DNA of 64,000 nt from Polytrichum commune (lineage: Eukaryota; Streptophyta; Polytrichopsida; Polytrichales; Polytrichaceae). Shown one piece after another: positions 49,401-62,800 of the stretch; position 1 is the first letter of the stretch, and each line of letters begins with the position of its first letter. The stretch covers positions 12,772,001-12,836,000 of the forward strand of contig OX485803.1 of NCBI GenBank assembly GCA_950295325.1, written 5' to 3'. A program made the translations under genes and the position numbers. The notes beneath the pieces are model-generated. The model had not been told where the DNA came from. It was given only the letters and a program-made list of their open reading frames with translations, and did no database searches.

Positions 49401-52400
49401 TGCGTGCTGAAACTACTAATTCAAGCATGCCATCACCTTGGTACATGGACGACGTTCCGAACTTTGAGGGTTTGGAAGCTATGGGTGCGGCACCTCCTAA
49501 TTTACATATGCGGGGATTACTTTCACCGAGAAGGGAACACTTCGGTAGCCCCGTTCAAAACCCTAACAACATCAATAGCATGCGGTTCAATCCTGGTTTG
49601 AGGCCGGAATACAGACAGGACTCGTTCATGTCGAGTGTAGGGTTAACTCCACCTCGAGGCGATGCAAGAAACATTGGAGAGATCCCATTCAGCGATGTGC
49701 ACAAGCCGTTTGACGATAGCGACTATCTTCAAGGAATTCTTGGAGGTGCGCCTGCAGACAATAGGTTAGGGTACGAGAAATCATGGGATTTACCGGAAGA
49801 TGATAATCGATATAACAGAGATCCGAAACGTATGCGAGGCTATGGTGGTGGAGCTGGGTTGATCGAGCGCACGAGTTTTGACATGAGGTACGAGACACAT
49901 CAACAACATCAACACGGCGGTTATGTTGATGGAAGCGTCTACGGAAGGATTAGTGGCGGCAAGGTTGAGACGGGCTATGGAAGTGGGACTCGAGTTTCAG
50001 ATGTGGTGGATTGTTACGACTACCGGTCCGGGTCGAGGGCATATGCAAGTGTTTCAAAAAATGATGGTCTACTTGACAGTTTGTTGATGTCATCGAGCTT
50101 GAATCCGGATCATGGGTATACAACTAGCAGCTCGTGTAAATCACCTGCTGTAGAACACAAAACCATGTACACGAGCTTCGAGAAAGGATTAATGCCGTTG
50201 CAGGGAGGTTGGCAATGGCATGGCACCATTGCCAAGGGTGGGACACCTGTCTGCCGCGCCCGGTGCCTTTCAATGAGCAAAAGCTTCGATGTCGCCATGT
50301 AAGGATACCTCCATGTCAAATCTTATCTCCGGCATGTAGGGTTCCTTGTAGATGGGACTAAGTTAACTCTGGTGCCATTGTAGCAATCTAGGATAGTAGC
50401 GGAGCCTTTAGTTAACTTAGTCCCATTTACATGAATCCATTTCCACAGAGCATTTTGAGGGATTGTATAAATGCGTCAAAATCAATCACAAATTAATCAT
50501 CCCGCTATCATTTCAATTGTTTGTTAGGTTTTGTTTTTGCCTCATTCTTTGAAGCAGATTCAGACGACATGGTGACTTTCTTGGAGCATTCATAAATCTC
50601 CATTTATACAAGCAGTCAATAACATCTTGGATCTTGGAATTCAATCATAGTAAAAGGATTCTGCATAATTGCACACCTCGATGTCAAGGAATTCCAATTC
50701 ATCTTGTAGAATTTAAAGCATTCGTAGATCTCCATTTGTTCAAGCAGATGATGACATGTTGTATGTTGATTTGTTGCAGACCAGACGTGGTGAATTGCAC
50801 TGCACGCACAGACCTGGACATGCTCGCCAAGCATGTCTTCCAAGCGGGGGAGTATGGGGTGACATTCTTCGTGCCGGAGGGGGACTTGGATGTGCCTCCC
50901 TACCAGGACTTCATGCACTATCTTGGAGAGAAGCACCGTGCAGGAGTGGCAAAGCTGGCAAATGGTGCAACACTGTTCCTGGTTCCGCCTTCGGAGTTCT
51001 CGGAAAAAGTCTTGAAGCTCCCGGACCACAAGTGCCTCTTCGGCATCATTCTCCAGTTCAAACCCTCCTCTGGTTCAAGTTTGCATCATTCACCACCGGA
51101 AACAGCAGCAGAGCATGGTCGGTCTCTTGCATCATCAACACATGATGCTCTTCAACCTCTCCATCAAGAATCCGGAGGCAATGTGCAACCATCCATTCTT
51201 CAAAGCCAGAATAGCTCTAACGGGAGCATAATGCTTCAAGGCCAGAACTCAAACAACCAATTGACATCTTTACAATTAGCAAGTCTTGCATCTCTACCTG
51301 GTGGATTGACTCCAGAGTTTATTGCATCATTGACAGCCTTGCTTCCACAGCAAAATACTCTACCTCCCAATTCAAGTGCAGCCCCATCCTTGCAGGGTGG
51401 TTTAGGCGGAGTCAACATGTTCAACCCCATAAATAGCACCACAGGGAGAGCTCCTCAATCAAAGCAGAATGACACGATGCCCGCAGGTAGAGCTTCTCTG
51501 CCACCACTACCTTCACAAGGGTGGCAATCCATACAACAACAATTTCAGCAAGACCAACAACATCAACAGATTGGGTTAAGTGATCATATGCAATCTGCTA
51601 ACCAGGGATCCAATATGTTTTTGCCAGGATCCAATATGTTCGCTCCGCCAGTTGGATCGGCCCAAACATCAGCAAATCCTCTGCCTCTTGGTGTTGGGAT
51701 GGCATCCTCTGGGCCCACAGGTGCTTCGAATGGCATGATGGTCACTGCACCTTCAGAGTCAGCTTCTCATATGCAGCAGCAACAACAACAAGGATTTAAT
51801 GGTGGAGGAGGTAGGCCACCACCTCAAGGCTCCACCACACCACCACAACTACCATCTGAGCAACTGACACAACTCACTGCACTCTTAACCAGGCCACAGC
51901 ATCCTGCACAACAACAAGCTGCTGCACAGCTTTTGCACCATCACTTCCAGCACCAACACCAACACCAACATCAGCAACAGATCATACCTCCTCCACCCCC
52001 TCCTCCTCCTCTGTCTTCATCTTCCAACCAATCCTCATCGCTCCTGCATGTGCAATCCCAACAACAAATGAACCCAAATGCAAATGCAATCCAACACCCA
52101 AATATGCCATTACCGCAACCACCTCCACCAGGTCAGCAACAGTCCTCCCAGCCAAGTAATTTGTTCCAGCAACCACAACAAGAGTACATACATATCCCTC
52201 AGTCTCAATGGCACCCAAACGGCCCTTCACAAATCCCCACACAAGCACAACCTCATATGGCACAACAACAACAACAACAGGCACAAACCTATGTGCAGCA
52301 ACAACAACCACAACCACAACAACAACCACAACAAAATCAGGCACCTCCTCAAGGTGGGAGCCAAACTCAAGGAGATGGAGGAGAACCTCCAGGTGCACAG

Positions 52401-52529
52401 CGCAAGCGGTTTGAAGCAACATTGCAGCTGGCCGCAGCACTTTTGCAGCAAATGCAGCACCAACAGCAGCAAGGAAAGGCTCAGACAGGGGGCAAGCCTC
52501 CTCCACAACAGCAGCACCACCAGCAATGA
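46454..52529 (+). CDS. FPA-like RNA-binding protein (3 RRMs + SPOC; Spen family)
   Basis: Six exons: 46454-46525, 47493-47870, 48419-48664, 48810-48902, 49097-50298, 50780-52529, joining in frame to about 1246 residues; Arabidopsis FPA has about 900. FPA acts in the nucleus on RNA 3'-end choice, favouring proximal poly(A) sites, and in flowering plants promotes flowering. RRM1 is at about 79-150 (HLWVGN, RNYAFVNL), RRM2 at about 156-228 (HLWIGG, RHCAFVDF), RRM3 at about 285-357 (VLWIGFP, RTYAFVRF). The SPOC domain spans exons 5-6 at about 634-760 (GWQWHGTIAKGGTPVCRARC, PDVVNCTARTDLDMLAKH, RAGVAKLANGATLFLVPPS). The last about 480 residues are rich in Gln, Pro, His and Ser with long Gln runs, so probably disordered. 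The 24-codon first exon (MQFRHDLDRGGFGMRRHPEN) is inferred from a clean GT donor and continuity of style; an upstream non-coding exon is possible. Intron 1 is tandemly repeated. Confidence 0.92.
46526..47492 (+). repeat. Tandem repeats filling FPA-like intron 1
   Basis: About six diverged units of about 130-215 bp. Landmark 'taatttgagaggtcatcat' or close variants sit near 46583, 46735, 46876, 47010, 47145 and 47359. Each is followed by 'cttctttgaaagttattgtg' and 'tttgtgtca(a/g)gtttgtgg'. The part after that ('tttgtggtacatttaagc', 'ttgtaagttttgcaaac', 'tttgcagattcg') resembles the real donor ('ttttgtg|gtacgtttcc'). The intron seems to have grown by duplication starting at the exon 1 edge. Confidence 0.78.
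50348..50430 (+). repeat. Hairpin-forming inverted repeat in FPA-like intron 5
   Basis: 50348-50367 ('gtagatgggactaagttaac') and 50411-50430 are inverted copies with one mismatch and a 43-base spacer, starting about 50 bases after the exon 5 donor. In RNA they would form a 20-bp stem. It could equally be a very short MITE. The downstream part of the same intron also has a direct duplication (about 50586-50630 and 50718-50762). Confidence 0.75.
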
Positions 52530-55166
52530 TGCATGATGATGATGTTCTGGAGATGTTTTCAGGGACATCTCCAATTAAATCAGGTTAGTGCTAACTCCAT
52601 CCTTCTATACCTCCTGGTCATCCCCACACATCCCCAATTGTTTGCCTGATTCCCCAGTTGCTTATATTTGTGTTATTTCTTCTACCTTCCTCCAGAGCGT
52701 CAGGTGCCCATATAGTCCCACACCTCAGTCCTCTTTCTCTTTCTCATCAGCTCACACTACCTCATTCAGGCATAACTTTCTGGGCGAGCAAGTGCAAAAC
52801 ATTATGACACACTCTACAGAATGAAGTTAAGCCAGATAATTGCAGTTGCTCATCACTAATAGCAACTTCTTGATCAATGAATCGTCAAGATCCTCCTCAC
52901 TGGTCTTTCGCTGGCATTGGGAATCAAAATGTGCAGCAGGCAAAGACTCAATATTTCATGACAAAGCAACCAAGTAGAAGCATAGATTGCTTGCCTTCAT
53001 ATTTAGTGACTCCACATCAAGTAGACAGGGCAAAGCAACTCCTAATTTCACTCTTAACGCCCCAGTTATACCCAGCTCATAATTCCATTTGAACAAGAAA
53101 CGCCACTCTGCTCAATTATATATCCTGACTGAAGCAAAACAGCTTGATGTGTCTGAGAACACGTACCTAAATTTTGTGTGATCTTTTGAGCACTTACAGC
53201 ACTGTAATGACTCATGTAATCTTAACTCACATCCATTAATCTCTTTAAATTCTCTATATTCAGATGCCTAGAACACCCGGTAGATCATCTGAATACGATC
53301 CAGCTAAGGTTTTTATTCATCAATGAAAAGGATGAACCTCTCGTGATTACCACCAAGGGAGTGATTATCTTCTACATGGATCCTTCTCAAAAACATTGAA
53401 TCACGTGATCCCACAACTGAATTTAGTGAAAGCTTATGTTTGTACCTTGTACGTAGAGTAGTTGCCTCCATATTCACATCTTGTTCGTCCTGTGCACAAG
53501 AATCTGTCTTCAGCCAGCATTTTCTTCCTCGCCAAAAATATTCGTTGTTCTAGTCGTTCCTGAGGACTAGAGTACTTCCTGACACAACAGTCAACAATGA
53601 TGTACAAATTCATCATTCCACAGTAGGCTAGTGAGCGACCTTTGTGGATTCGGTTCCTACTGAAACCAATTCCACCAGTACTCACTGGAATTTAGGAGAG
53701 TAGTAGTGTCGGCAATCCTCATTCTTACTTCGCTGAATTTCAAAGAGAAATAGAGTTTTCTATGCATCAGCACTGTGGTATGCTCTGTACAGTGCTGGTT
53801 ATCCAATGACACGATTGCTTGAAGTATCTGACCACTACGCACCAACTATGCATCAATCCTTTTTGCAGACATCTCTAAAGCCAGTCTCTTTGACATAATC
53901 AGCAGGAGAACTCTTGCCACACATTCCTGAGGCCCAGCAAAAGCTTCCCCCCAACTCATAAAATGGAAGTTGCACAGGCACTCTATGGGAGGACATTTCT
54001 GCATGCCAGATACACTTGAAGAGATAACTAGCAATGTCAATGAAGTATTTTGCATAAAACAATACATACATGCTCTAGAATAGCATGGTGACGTATTCCT
54101 ACTCACCCACAAAGTATGCACCTGGTAAAAAAAATGTGTTAAAGACTGCATGACAATGTTTTCAGGTTGTAAGCATTCACAAATTACAACCAAGGGAGTA
54201 AACAAAGAATCCATCAGTTCACAACGAGTGGATTAATAGTGACATAACAAAATGACCGCCAGTTTCTGCACAACCTGGAATATCTTTTAAATTGGCACCT
54301 CAAGTTGGGACCAGATATTAATCTATGATAAGATGCACAATCTAGACCATACATGCATCACCAAAATAAACCACTGGAAAACATTATATGCAACCACATC
54401 AATGACTACCAGTAAGTGTAATGAAGTGAAAAACTTCTGCAAATCATTCTAAAAGTGGAAATCAGGTGATGACAATTGCTGAAAGAATGAATACACAGTT
54501 TGGGTAACGGCATCTTTCAAGTGGAACTCTCCAACTGGACATGCTCCAAGGCAAGTCTTTTAATACCTCTGAATAACCAAGCTGTGCATTAACAAGATAT
54601 AAACTAGGAAGTGGTTCCACCACCAAAATCAAAAACTAGATCAACAGGGCAAGTAGGCTACCTTGGGTCAAACTACAAGCTCTGTACCAGGTTCAGCTGT
54701 CACTTGTGTTAACTATAACACCAGAAACTAATCCAATGTACTAGGAAAATGGTCTGTCAGGACTAAGATACCCTAAATTGTACACCGGCATAACTCCTGG
54801 CTCTAACAAAAGCAAGCCCTTTCTCTCACAATCATGGCTCTTCTACCAACTGTACAGTCTGATTTCCGGCTGGGATGTACCCAGAAGCCTGTCCCTTTTC
54901 TATCGTGGCATGGTGTTCAGAGATACCAGTGCCATGTGTGATGCAGTGGCAACCTTATGTCCAATCAACATTTCCATACAGAGGAACTACAACTGCTTCC
55001 GAAATGCACTAGACCAAAACGCTAGAAGCAAAAGCATCATGTGCTCAGGTTATGGGTGGACAAACTTTCTAAAACAGCACATGTTTCTGACAAGTCAGAA
55101 GGGAGAGAGCCAGAGAGAGGATACTCTTTGATTAAAAAGCCCATTATCAAAGGATGGGGTAATTCT
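52530..55166. other. Convergent 3' intergenic region
   Basis: Lies between the 3' ends of two convergent genes and must hold both 3'UTRs. Composition is less AT-rich than the other intergenic parts, but no protein family is recognisable and open frames do not exceed about 120 codons. An unannotated transcript or long UTRs are possible. Confidence 0.5.
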
Positions 55167-56842
55167 CTATTTGTAACGTGATGGTTTCCGCGTACTCGAG
55201 CTCCCTCGGCGTGGATACTTCATGCTTGCTCTTCGTGCAATATCCCATGACTTGGCTGGCGGGGGCACACCCTCTTGGAGCGCAAAGAATGATTCAAATC
55301 CAGGAGAATCGAATGAGAAACCAGTATGCTTCGACCTTTCTCTTGGGAGTTGTGCCATTTGCAATCTCCTACGTTCCTCTGACGTCAATGGGGGACCATC
55401 AAGCATAGACATCATCTCTGTTTGCCGTTCAGAGTCTTCGTCATTGTATCTATGCCCGTACTTGGTTTCTTCTTGGATGATCTGGAAGTCGTATGGGTAG
55501 AACCAACGCTGCACACTGAAAAGATGAAACATCCAACCCACAAAATTGAGAGAGGTAATAATGTCCAAACATTCATGGCCAGAACAATCTTCACGTTAAA
55601 AGTTTAGCTTCTTCTTGGACTATCTGGAAGTCATATGGGAAAAACCATCGCTGCACTCTGCAAAGATGACACATCCAGACCAGGAAAAACCTATAAGAGT
55701 GATTGTGAACCATGCTATTTCTTTCCAGAACAACCTAGTTACTTGACTTATGTGAAATGCTAATCAGTCCGGTTTAAGTCATAATTGTATAGAGGATTTC
55801 TAGCAACCACAAAATTAAGCAATGAAAATTAGCTACAACTATCTTGCACAACTTGTATTATATCATGTACTACCAGCTTACAACATATATAAACAAATGA
55901 TGAACAGATGGATGAACTTACAACAAGACAAAGAGGTCCACTAACAACGCCACGAGTGGCACCAGGAGCAAAGATAACCAAAAGTACCATGTGCTCATTA
56001 AAGTAAACATCACCCAGTATATATTCTCCTGCAATTCCACACAGCTAGAATTAGGCAGCCATTTGTATAAAAGTTCTGTTCAAAATCAGAAAGCTTGCAT
56101 CATTGTAGAAAATCAGAAATGTGAACTACTAATCTGACCCACAAGGTAAAAGGTCATAATACCTGGATGAATGTCACTTGAATTCCAGAGTAGATAAACA
56201 CAAACACAAACCACGCTCCAACACTGCCACCAACACTGATAAGGTGCCAACTGGTCAAAGATGAGGAGGCCATCATGAGCCGGAGATTCACAGTGATTAG
56301 AATACAGGTGTAGGCCATAGTGGAAACATCCCACACTCCAAACATCCTTCCAGGAGAATTCTGTGCTTTTTGGGCAGCAACAACTGGAAAGTAGAAGAAA
56401 ATGAGTGACTGAACAGTGGCAGCAACAAGCCACGCTGCTATGACCCGCCACTTGAAGAAAAGGTTCTGAATGCCTGCTCTGTACAACTCAGGGCATTTCA
56501 TAGAAGTTTTGGCACTCACATCCTGCAGCAATATCCAAAACAGAAACACATCAGAACATGTTTTGAATTGAAATTTCAATCAAACACAAAACAACAGGGG
56601 ATTAACTAAACAGCGATTCAATCACGCTGGATAACATCTCAAGGCCTGCAAGAAACTGTACTTTCCTTTAGACTATCAGCCATCCAAAAGAGAGATTGAT
56701 TATAGACATCTACATTTCTTGAATTCTATATTGGAGCAATGTGTCACAAGTTGGTCCAAAACATGGGAAATAAATCGTTGATGATCAAATAACATACCCT
56801 CGTTTCAGTGCTGGCTCAAAATATACATACATACATACATAC

Positions 56843-56887
<45 letters not shown>

Positions 56888-59800
56888 GAGTAGCTAATAT
56901 GATTAGGATCATTTACCTGGTCAAATATTCCAACCACAATAACAGGCAGAGCAGTAAAGAGAACATTATACAATGACTGGAACCAATCGTCGTAGAACCG
57001 TTGGCCTGAGAATCCCGTGTACAGTGTGAACCAGAACTGTGTCAAAGTAAACGCTAGATTTTTGTAGAAAAAATAAGCCACAACCTGTCACCCCGACCCA
57101 TATTAGTCTTTCAGACATACCCTAGAGAAACCAGGACTGCCTGTGTGTACTGGTGTAAAGAAACACAATAGACCATAGCAAGAGACTTGCTTATAAATGT
57201 TGTCAATTTTTCACAATAGATTGAAAGGGGTTTGTTTAAAAATCAAGATATTGCACACAGGAGTGTTGGTCATCAGCTTGTAACCAATGTCAAAACATTC
57301 CCATTTGACAACCTAACCAAAGTGGACAGATCAAGAGTATTACAGTACGCTACCTTTGTGATGCGTATGTACGACCACCGTCCATGCACAAGAAGCAAGA
57401 CCTTCAGGAAACGAAACTGTGCAATTGCAAAATCACTCGCCATCACAGCTTGCATTCCTTCTTGCCCACTAATACCTACCCCAATGTGGGCAGCCTGGAT
57501 CATGCTAACATCATTGGCACCATCACCAATGCTCAAGGTAATCTTCTTGGCATCTTCTTTGATCAAAGTAGTCACCTGCAAAGATAGCAATAAAGTCAAC
57601 ATGAATAACAGCTTACATCTGCTGCAACCACTCTAGAATTCAAAAACAAAGCTGAAGATCTGCAGAGTCCTAGTTCATTAGTGAATCAAAACATATCACC
57701 AGTACATAGTAGTTTAGAGCATATTAATTTCATCCACAGTTGCAATCCATCAAATCCACCAAATGTCACATCAGAGATGTGTTTTCAAAAAACTGAACAG
57801 AGGTTCCTTACATTAAAAAGATTGAACTTACCATATCAATCAGACATACGAGATCATTGGTCCACAGAACAAGTTTTGGAAAAACTTAAACATAACCAAC
57901 ACATTGGAAGATAGTCCCCAAATACCTGAGCTTTTTGCAAGGGTGAAACTCGGCAACACACTACAGCCTTGCACATCATAGATAACTTCAGCAGCGTTGT
58001 ACGTAATTTATTGGGATCTAATGCGTACATGAGACACCTTCCATCAATAATAAGAGCCATATCCATGTCAGGTGCCTCTTCAGCCTGCCTAAGGTAGTCT
58101 GTCATGCGCTCTCTCACCAAGTTTTCTACAACTTGTGCAGTCTCCAGAGGGTCACCCTACACTTCCAAAAACAAATTAGACTTCCAACTTACGATGTAGC
58201 GATATCTTCAGAATTTGATGATGCAGGTGACATTAACCCACGAAGAGCTCACTATTCAGTAACTATGGAATAGGAAAAGTAGCTCACTCTATCTTCCACA
58301 TCCCGAATTTCCTTCACATCAGAGTTGAGAATGAACTGCTTCATATCATTGCTGACAAGACTGCAGGCTGTACAATCACCAGATATGTGTCAGTAAACAC
58401 TCTATGCCAACAAAATAATCTCCGAACCCCTGTCAATCTCTGCAATTTGCAAATGATCTCCTACTAAACTATTTGAGCATGTGATATGATTTCTAGCACA
58501 AATACAATTAGCCTCAAGCTTTGAAAGACAAATACTATGGTGAGTTGGTGTCAAACCATATGCAATGTTAATTGCTGTTTCCATTTTGTCACCAGTAAGC
58601 ACCCAAATCTTAATGCCAGCTCTTGAAAGCGTTTCTATGCAGTTTGGAACTCCATCTTGCAGCTTGTCCTCAATAGCAGTGCAGCCAAGCAGAATGAGCT
58701 CCTTCTCAATAAGCTCTGCAATCTGTAACAAGAACATAGTTGGACAACTGTGTCACTTTTCCTGATTCATCAACAGAAAATAGGAAATTCCTGGGATGAA
58801 GTCACCCCCAGACGCTTCAGTTAAGTAACATGAAAATTCAACATCCCCATTGGAAAATGTTGTAGTTTGAAAAAGAAACTGGGTGACTGTTGTGAGGCAT
58901 CCACTAATACATACACTCACCAAACACAACTATATAATAAATACCTCATCCAATTTCTTCTCCCTATCCCGTAATGCTGACTTGGCCTGAATATATTTTT
59001 CGTTCCAAGATTCGTACTGTTGAGGATCCAAGTTACGATAAGCCAGACATAATGTTCGAAGCCCATCAGCTCCATACTTCTCTAAATGGTCTCGAGTAAC
59101 CTCTTTGTATTTATTTGCCCCACCATCCGCCATCCTCTCATAAATGACGGTGTCAGCACCCTGCAAACAAATAGTACTAAACACTCAGCCTTACAATGTT
59201 CACCAGGCTGATTCACAGAAAAGCCATGAGGAAGATGGGCAATAAAGTCCAAAAACAATTAGAAACAAGAACTTTGGGGTGGCATTCTTACTTTGCAATA
59301 AAGAACAAGTTTTCCATCAGGATATCGGCAGATTACAGATTGGCGTTTCCTTGTACTGTTCAACAAACAATCACGCCATGTGAGAAATGCAGTCAAACCA
59401 CAATACATTGTCCAACTCTGCACAGTCTGAGGAGAAACAACAGGTATACTTGAAACTTGTTGCATAATGGCTTCAAAGACAAACAAGGGGCAGTTGCACG
59501 TGGTTAGGCAATGTGATAAATGTTGGACTACACTTACCTATTGAACTCTAGAACATTCAATATTTCATATTCCACATCCACCAGTTTATTCAGCTTCTCC
59601 ACATGTGATTCACGAACTCGAATTGCAGTTGGTGATCGTCTGCAACACACAACGTGAAATTTCACATTTTACAATCTACAATGTCCAAACAAGATGTAGC
59701 AGTGGAGGCTTATTGATAGCAACAAAGTGATCAAGAAAGTCTCCCTGTCCAGCATAGAAAGATTACTCTCACTGAGCAATCCAGAAGAGAACCCCAATTC

Positions 59801-62800
59801 TGTACTCTTTCAATAAGCCTCGAGAAACCAAGAAAAAGAGCATAAACAACAAATTGTCTTACGCATAGAAGAAAAAGCCAAAATTCTTTGCAGCTGCCAC
59901 GAGTGCAGCCTCATCAGGCGAGGCTGCCTGGTAGGTAATTTTGTCTGGTGTGTCCTCCCCCTCTGGCAGCACAGTATGACAGATGGCTAAACACCTGAAA
60001 AATTCCTGGAAATGCTCGAAGCAAAGATCACAACATCCATAAGAAATGCCTTCTCGCTTCAAAGCAGATATAGCAAGGGGTAGTAAAAATTGTAAATCAG
60101 TAGCCACAAAAATTTAAGACCATTTAGAGAACAGAAAACATTGTAAATCAAAGGAATCACTTTGCATTACTCCTGAGCATTATTCTTAAAAAAAATCTTT
60201 TCATTAAACCTATATACAATAGTTTGTTGCTTTCCCTCTTTGTGTCTAAGGAAATAAAACACTATCTATCTAACTGAGACAGGAAATCACAATATCAAAG
60301 AACTTGCCAGATCTCCATCAATCAGCAGCATACAGCACTAGATTGTGTCAAATTAGCCCAGAATCATACCTTGCAGACATCAGGGGTGACTTCATTTCTC
60401 CATTGGCCTTTCATAAGTCTTCTATCATCAAAGTTGAAACCCTTCTCTTTGATTGCATCTTCTGATCTTTCGACCTAGAGAAAATCATTTACCCAGTGAG
60501 TGATATCTAATCACAAAGAGGTGGCAGTTCAATGATATATTGCATTTATATCCAAAAGAACACAATTCAAAAACAATGTGAGTACTGTAAGCCAGATCAA
60601 AGGTCACCTATTAAACATGAACAGATTCACAATCTCATGATACAGCATCCAATCACAAGAACAGCTTTGCATGTATATAGATCCAATTATTTAACCTGCT
60701 GAACTATTGGCAAAAACTTACACAGAGAACAAACGGATAAACTTCCAAGTATACATAATCTCTTCCTTAGCTACAAGGGTCACGTTTGTAGATCAAAAAA
60801 GAACTTGCAACTAATCACTTAACACTGACCACTATCATCACTACTGTTAAATGCAACTGCAGAAATTCAAGCAGCTTATACCTCTTCAAGAGGCACCCCG
60901 GTTCGAAAAGCAGCTGCTCTTTGAATCTCAGTCACCCCTGTCCCGTACATCACTCCAGCTATGGAGCACTTAAAGAACTCCATCAGATTCCGTGTCAGCG
61001 TGCCAGTCTTATCTGAAAAGATGTACTCTATCTGCAAGTAACAATATAAAAAAGAACTCAATATAGGGGAGTAATATTGCTAAATTAGAGGTCAACACCC
61101 AGTGATTCTCATAAACACATCTGGCCCTCACCCTAATGTTGCTGCTCAAGATGAAGTAAACAGATAGACTACAAAACAGAAATCAAAGGAACTAGGGCCT
61201 TAGAAATTTACCTGGCCAAGTTCTTCATTCAAATTTGATGTGCGTGCAAGGGCAGGGGTATTACTTTCAGCGTGATACATCCGCACATCATTATTTATGA
61301 ACAAATTTGACTGAATGAATTTTATCATCTGCAAACACATGTACATATTGATAAGGAAGATATAACCCCTTGCAAGATCCCTAATGAGATAGTATTGGTG
61401 AACCCAATGACAGTGAGATTCTAAACCTTGTGAAAGTAGGAATAGGTCTAGAAATTCAAGGATAATCGGTCAGAATCACAGCATATTTACATAGTATCTA
61501 ACATTCTTGTAGAAATCCATAAACTATTAAGTGTATGGACGAGATGACAAGTTCAAAATGCCTTTACCTCAATGGAAACGTATAAAGAAATCGGGATGAT
61601 ATTTGCATATAGGGTTACAAGAGTGAAAAATGTAAGTACAGAAACCTGTTTCAGACACAGATTAATGATTACATGTTGAAAGAGTTCTATAAATGCACTA
61701 AAAATATGTCAGAATCGACAGTCATAAGCTTTGTTTCAAAATAAATATCATGTGTGCCAAGTAGTCAAAGACAAAACCGGCATGTCACAGAACCCTAAAG
61801 GTACTCTAAAGTCAAGCTTAAGCACTTGCAAAGTGGACACCCACAATGACTAACAGACAAAACTTCTTACAAGAAATTTGTTGTTGGGATTGTACTGCTG
61901 CTCAGTGCCAGGAAGAGTAAGCCCCAAGTACCAATACTGTGTGCTTATGAATACACCACTGCATTTAACACATACCAAGTGGATGAACTCAACTTCTACA
62001 AATCTTTCCCAACATCATCTTTATGAGCAATAGACTATTAGAATATGAAGCATTACACTACAGATCGATCGTAATTCTGGTGGAACTGAGCCAAACAATA
62101 CCACAAAAATAGTACAAAAACACACAAAAATACATGTTATTGAAAACGGTTTGACATGTTATTTTAAAATGAATGTTGCTAAGGAATGTTCCAAAAATTT
62201 ACTGTTCAGAAATCTTGATACTCGGAGACTGCATAGAAATATAAATGTAAGTAAATCAGTGAGCAAAGCAGATCAAACTTCACAGCTAAAATTGTCAATG
62301 AAAGGACAGAAGGAAACCAACCTGCCTATTGCCCCAATAAAACATATCATGAACAAGATGCAGAATAGGAGTAATATAAGTTTGTCAAGTTTTCGCTCAA
62401 GCGTACTCCGCTTTGATGGCACATTCATGGAATTCATCATCACCTGCAAACATGCAGCGAATTCATATAATAAATGCAAATCAGTCAATCAACAAAGCAT
62501 GCACAAATACAATAGACTGGTGTGATGAATGTAAATAAAATCACAAGTCAATGATTTGACAGCCAGGAGAAAATAAGGACACACTCCATGTAGTGCAAAA
62601 GATTTTAACAGGGGTACACTCCTACTTAAACACATACACACATTAGAACATCATTGTGGTGGCCCATGAACATGGATATTGTTAGTTCAGACATTAAATT
62701 CCTGAAAAAGATATAGAAATAAAGTAACAAACCTTTGTCTCATGACCGGAAAAAACTACTGCACCCACAATAGCATCTGTGTTTCGCAAGCTACAACCCT

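Noticed and set aside
49075-49446. Open frame antisense to RRM3 of the FPA-like gene
   Set aside because: The plus strand has RNP motifs and clean exon joins; the antisense frame has none.
51982-52506. 174-codon open frame antisense to the FPA-like tail
   Set aside because: It is the reverse of the CAA/CAG/CCA-rich repeat coding sequence; the Val/Leu-rich translation is an artefact of that composition.
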